Made by a program: the position numbers and the translations under genes. Positions 33,709 to 34,326 of a DNA stretch of 34,326 nucleotides are shown here, piece after piece (within the stretch, counting starts at the first letter, position 1; the number at the start of each line of letters is the position of its first letter). This stretch comes from Gammaproteobacteria bacterium (GTDB lineage: Bacteria; Pseudomonadota; Gammaproteobacteria; Thiohalobacterales; Thiohalobacteraceae): NCBI GenBank assembly GCA_002699185.1, contig PABG01000084.1:1-34326 (forward strand). The letters run 5' to 3'. Under the pieces are notes generated by a model that did not search any database, was not told where the DNA came from, and saw only the letters and a list, made by a program, of their open reading frames with translations.

Positions 33709-33992
33709 CCTGGGTACCTCTTCTCTGATGGTGGATTCGGGCGACGCTGACGATTCCGGCGGCGATTCGCCGGCAACCGAGCTCGTCACCCGGGCGCAGC
33801 TTACAGATTCCTCTTCAGCCATTGGCATTTCCTCTCGCTTGGCGCCAGGGACATTGTGATCATTGTTCATGCCCCCGCCGGTGTCAAGCGACACCGGCTG
33901 GAGCGGCCAATCCTGGGGTGACAGCCAATTGCCAGTCCGGCCGGCGCCATGGCAAGCTGAATCCGTACCCAGTCCCGATCAGGAAGAAACGT
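33709..33992. promoter_or_regulatory. Divergent prx/aminotransferase leader with a hairpin
   Basis: The 284 bases separate the short-start peroxiredoxin gene from the plus-strand aminotransferase. GCCGGTGTC (33877-33885) and GACACCGGC (33890-33898) form a perfect 9-bp hairpin with a 4-base loop. On the minus strand it lies just upstream of an alternative ATG at 33870. The frame for a longer N-terminus stays open through this region, including an ATG at 33822 with AGAGGA seven bases upstream. Confidence 0.45.
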
Positions 33993-34326
33993 ATGCAAAT
34001 CGCCGAACTGGAGGCCGAGTTCGAACTCGCGCCCGATCTGATCTATCTCAATCATGCCGCCGTCTCGCCCTGGCCGCGGCGCACGGCGGCGGCGGTCAAG
34101 CGCTTTGCCGAGGAAAACCTGCATGAGGGGTCACGCCATTTTCTGCAATGGCAGCAGACCGAGCAGCGGCTACGCGAGCGGCTGCAGCGGCTGATCGGCG
34201 CGCGTGGCAGTGATGAGATCGCGCTGCTGAAGAACACCTCGGAGGGGCTCTCCTTCATCGCCGCCGGGCTGGACTGGCAGGCCGGCGACAATGTGGTCAT
34301 CAGCAACCAGGAGTTTCCCTCCAACC
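33993..34326 (+). CDS. Class V aminotransferase (cysteine desulfurase/selenocysteine lyase-like), 3' end cut
   Basis: The first 111 codons are visible. The sequence is PLP fold-type I class V: LIYLNHAAVSPWPRRTAAAV (16-35), GSRHFLQWQQTEQRLRERL, IALLKNTSEGLSFIAAGLDW with the phosphate-binding TSEG, and VISNQEFPSN. The PLP lysine lies beyond the window. AGGAAG precedes the ATG. It diverges from the selenoprotein gene, so a role in selenium or sulfur delivery is attractive but unproven. EFPSN-type members also include isopenicillin-N-epimerase-like proteins. Confidence 0.85.
   Translation, partial: MQIAELEAEFELAPDLIYLNHAAVSPWPRRTAAAVKRFAEENLHEGSRHFLQWQQTEQRLRERLQRLIGARGSDEIALLKNTSEGLSFIAAGLDWQAGDNVVISNQEFPSN

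Overview
The window looks like chromosomal DNA from the replication-terminus region of a GC-rich gammaproteobacterium. The evidence for this is a textbook gammaproteobacterial dif site at 20407-20434, a gammaproteobacterial-type tRNA-Sec, and the general gene content. The dissimilatory-type ATP sulfurylase, SulP and NhaD transporters and selenoprotein machinery would suit a sulfur-oxidising member such as the Chromatiales. That taxonomic guess is inference. Both window ends cut genes: nadA on the left and a class V aminotransferase on the right. Layout, left half: nadA (partial) and a DUF3579-like protein lie on the minus strand, then an unknown plus-strand gene faces an MscS channel. Next is a plus-strand operon for the complete 2-oxoglutarate dehydrogenase complex (sucA-sucB-lpd). 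It is followed by a MgtC/DUF4010 membrane protein, a SAM methyltransferase and ATP sulfurylase (sat). A minus-strand cluster at 13012-17109 encodes RimB-like protease, RimK ligase, an AstE/aspartoacylase-like zinc enzyme, a Ser/Thr-kinase-like protein and a PP2C phosphatase. Together they look like a peptide-tagging system with its own phospho-switch. Then come yceI and cytochrome b561, an SDR, a macrodomain protein and a small membrane protein. Several dispersed palindromic repeats sit between these genes, and one of them supplies the C-terminal tail of the phosphatase. Centre: dif (20407-20434) is followed 1516 bases later by a second half-dif copy (21923-21950). Between them lies a small element with two genes, twin stem-loops whose stems show a compensatory change, a perfect palindrome and a compound hairpin. 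It has the form of an integrative element that exploits Xer recombination (IMEX), probably related to filamentous phage. Right half: a minus-strand block joins an OmpR-family two-component system to a SulP anion transporter, a UspA-like protein and an NhaD Na+/H+ antiporter. Four 11-base-periodic repeats lie in the gap between the regulators and the transporters and look like the response-regulator binding site. Far right: selA, selB, tRNA-Sec (selC) and selD form a compact minus-strand series. Just upstream is a peroxiredoxin whose peroxidatic cysteine codon is an in-frame UGA followed by a SECIS-like GGUC hairpin, so the locus carries both the complete selenocysteine machinery and a client selenoprotein. 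A divergent class V aminotransferase, possibly a selenium or sulfur donor enzyme, begins at 33993. All reading was by eye, without database searches. Family names rest on recognisable motifs.
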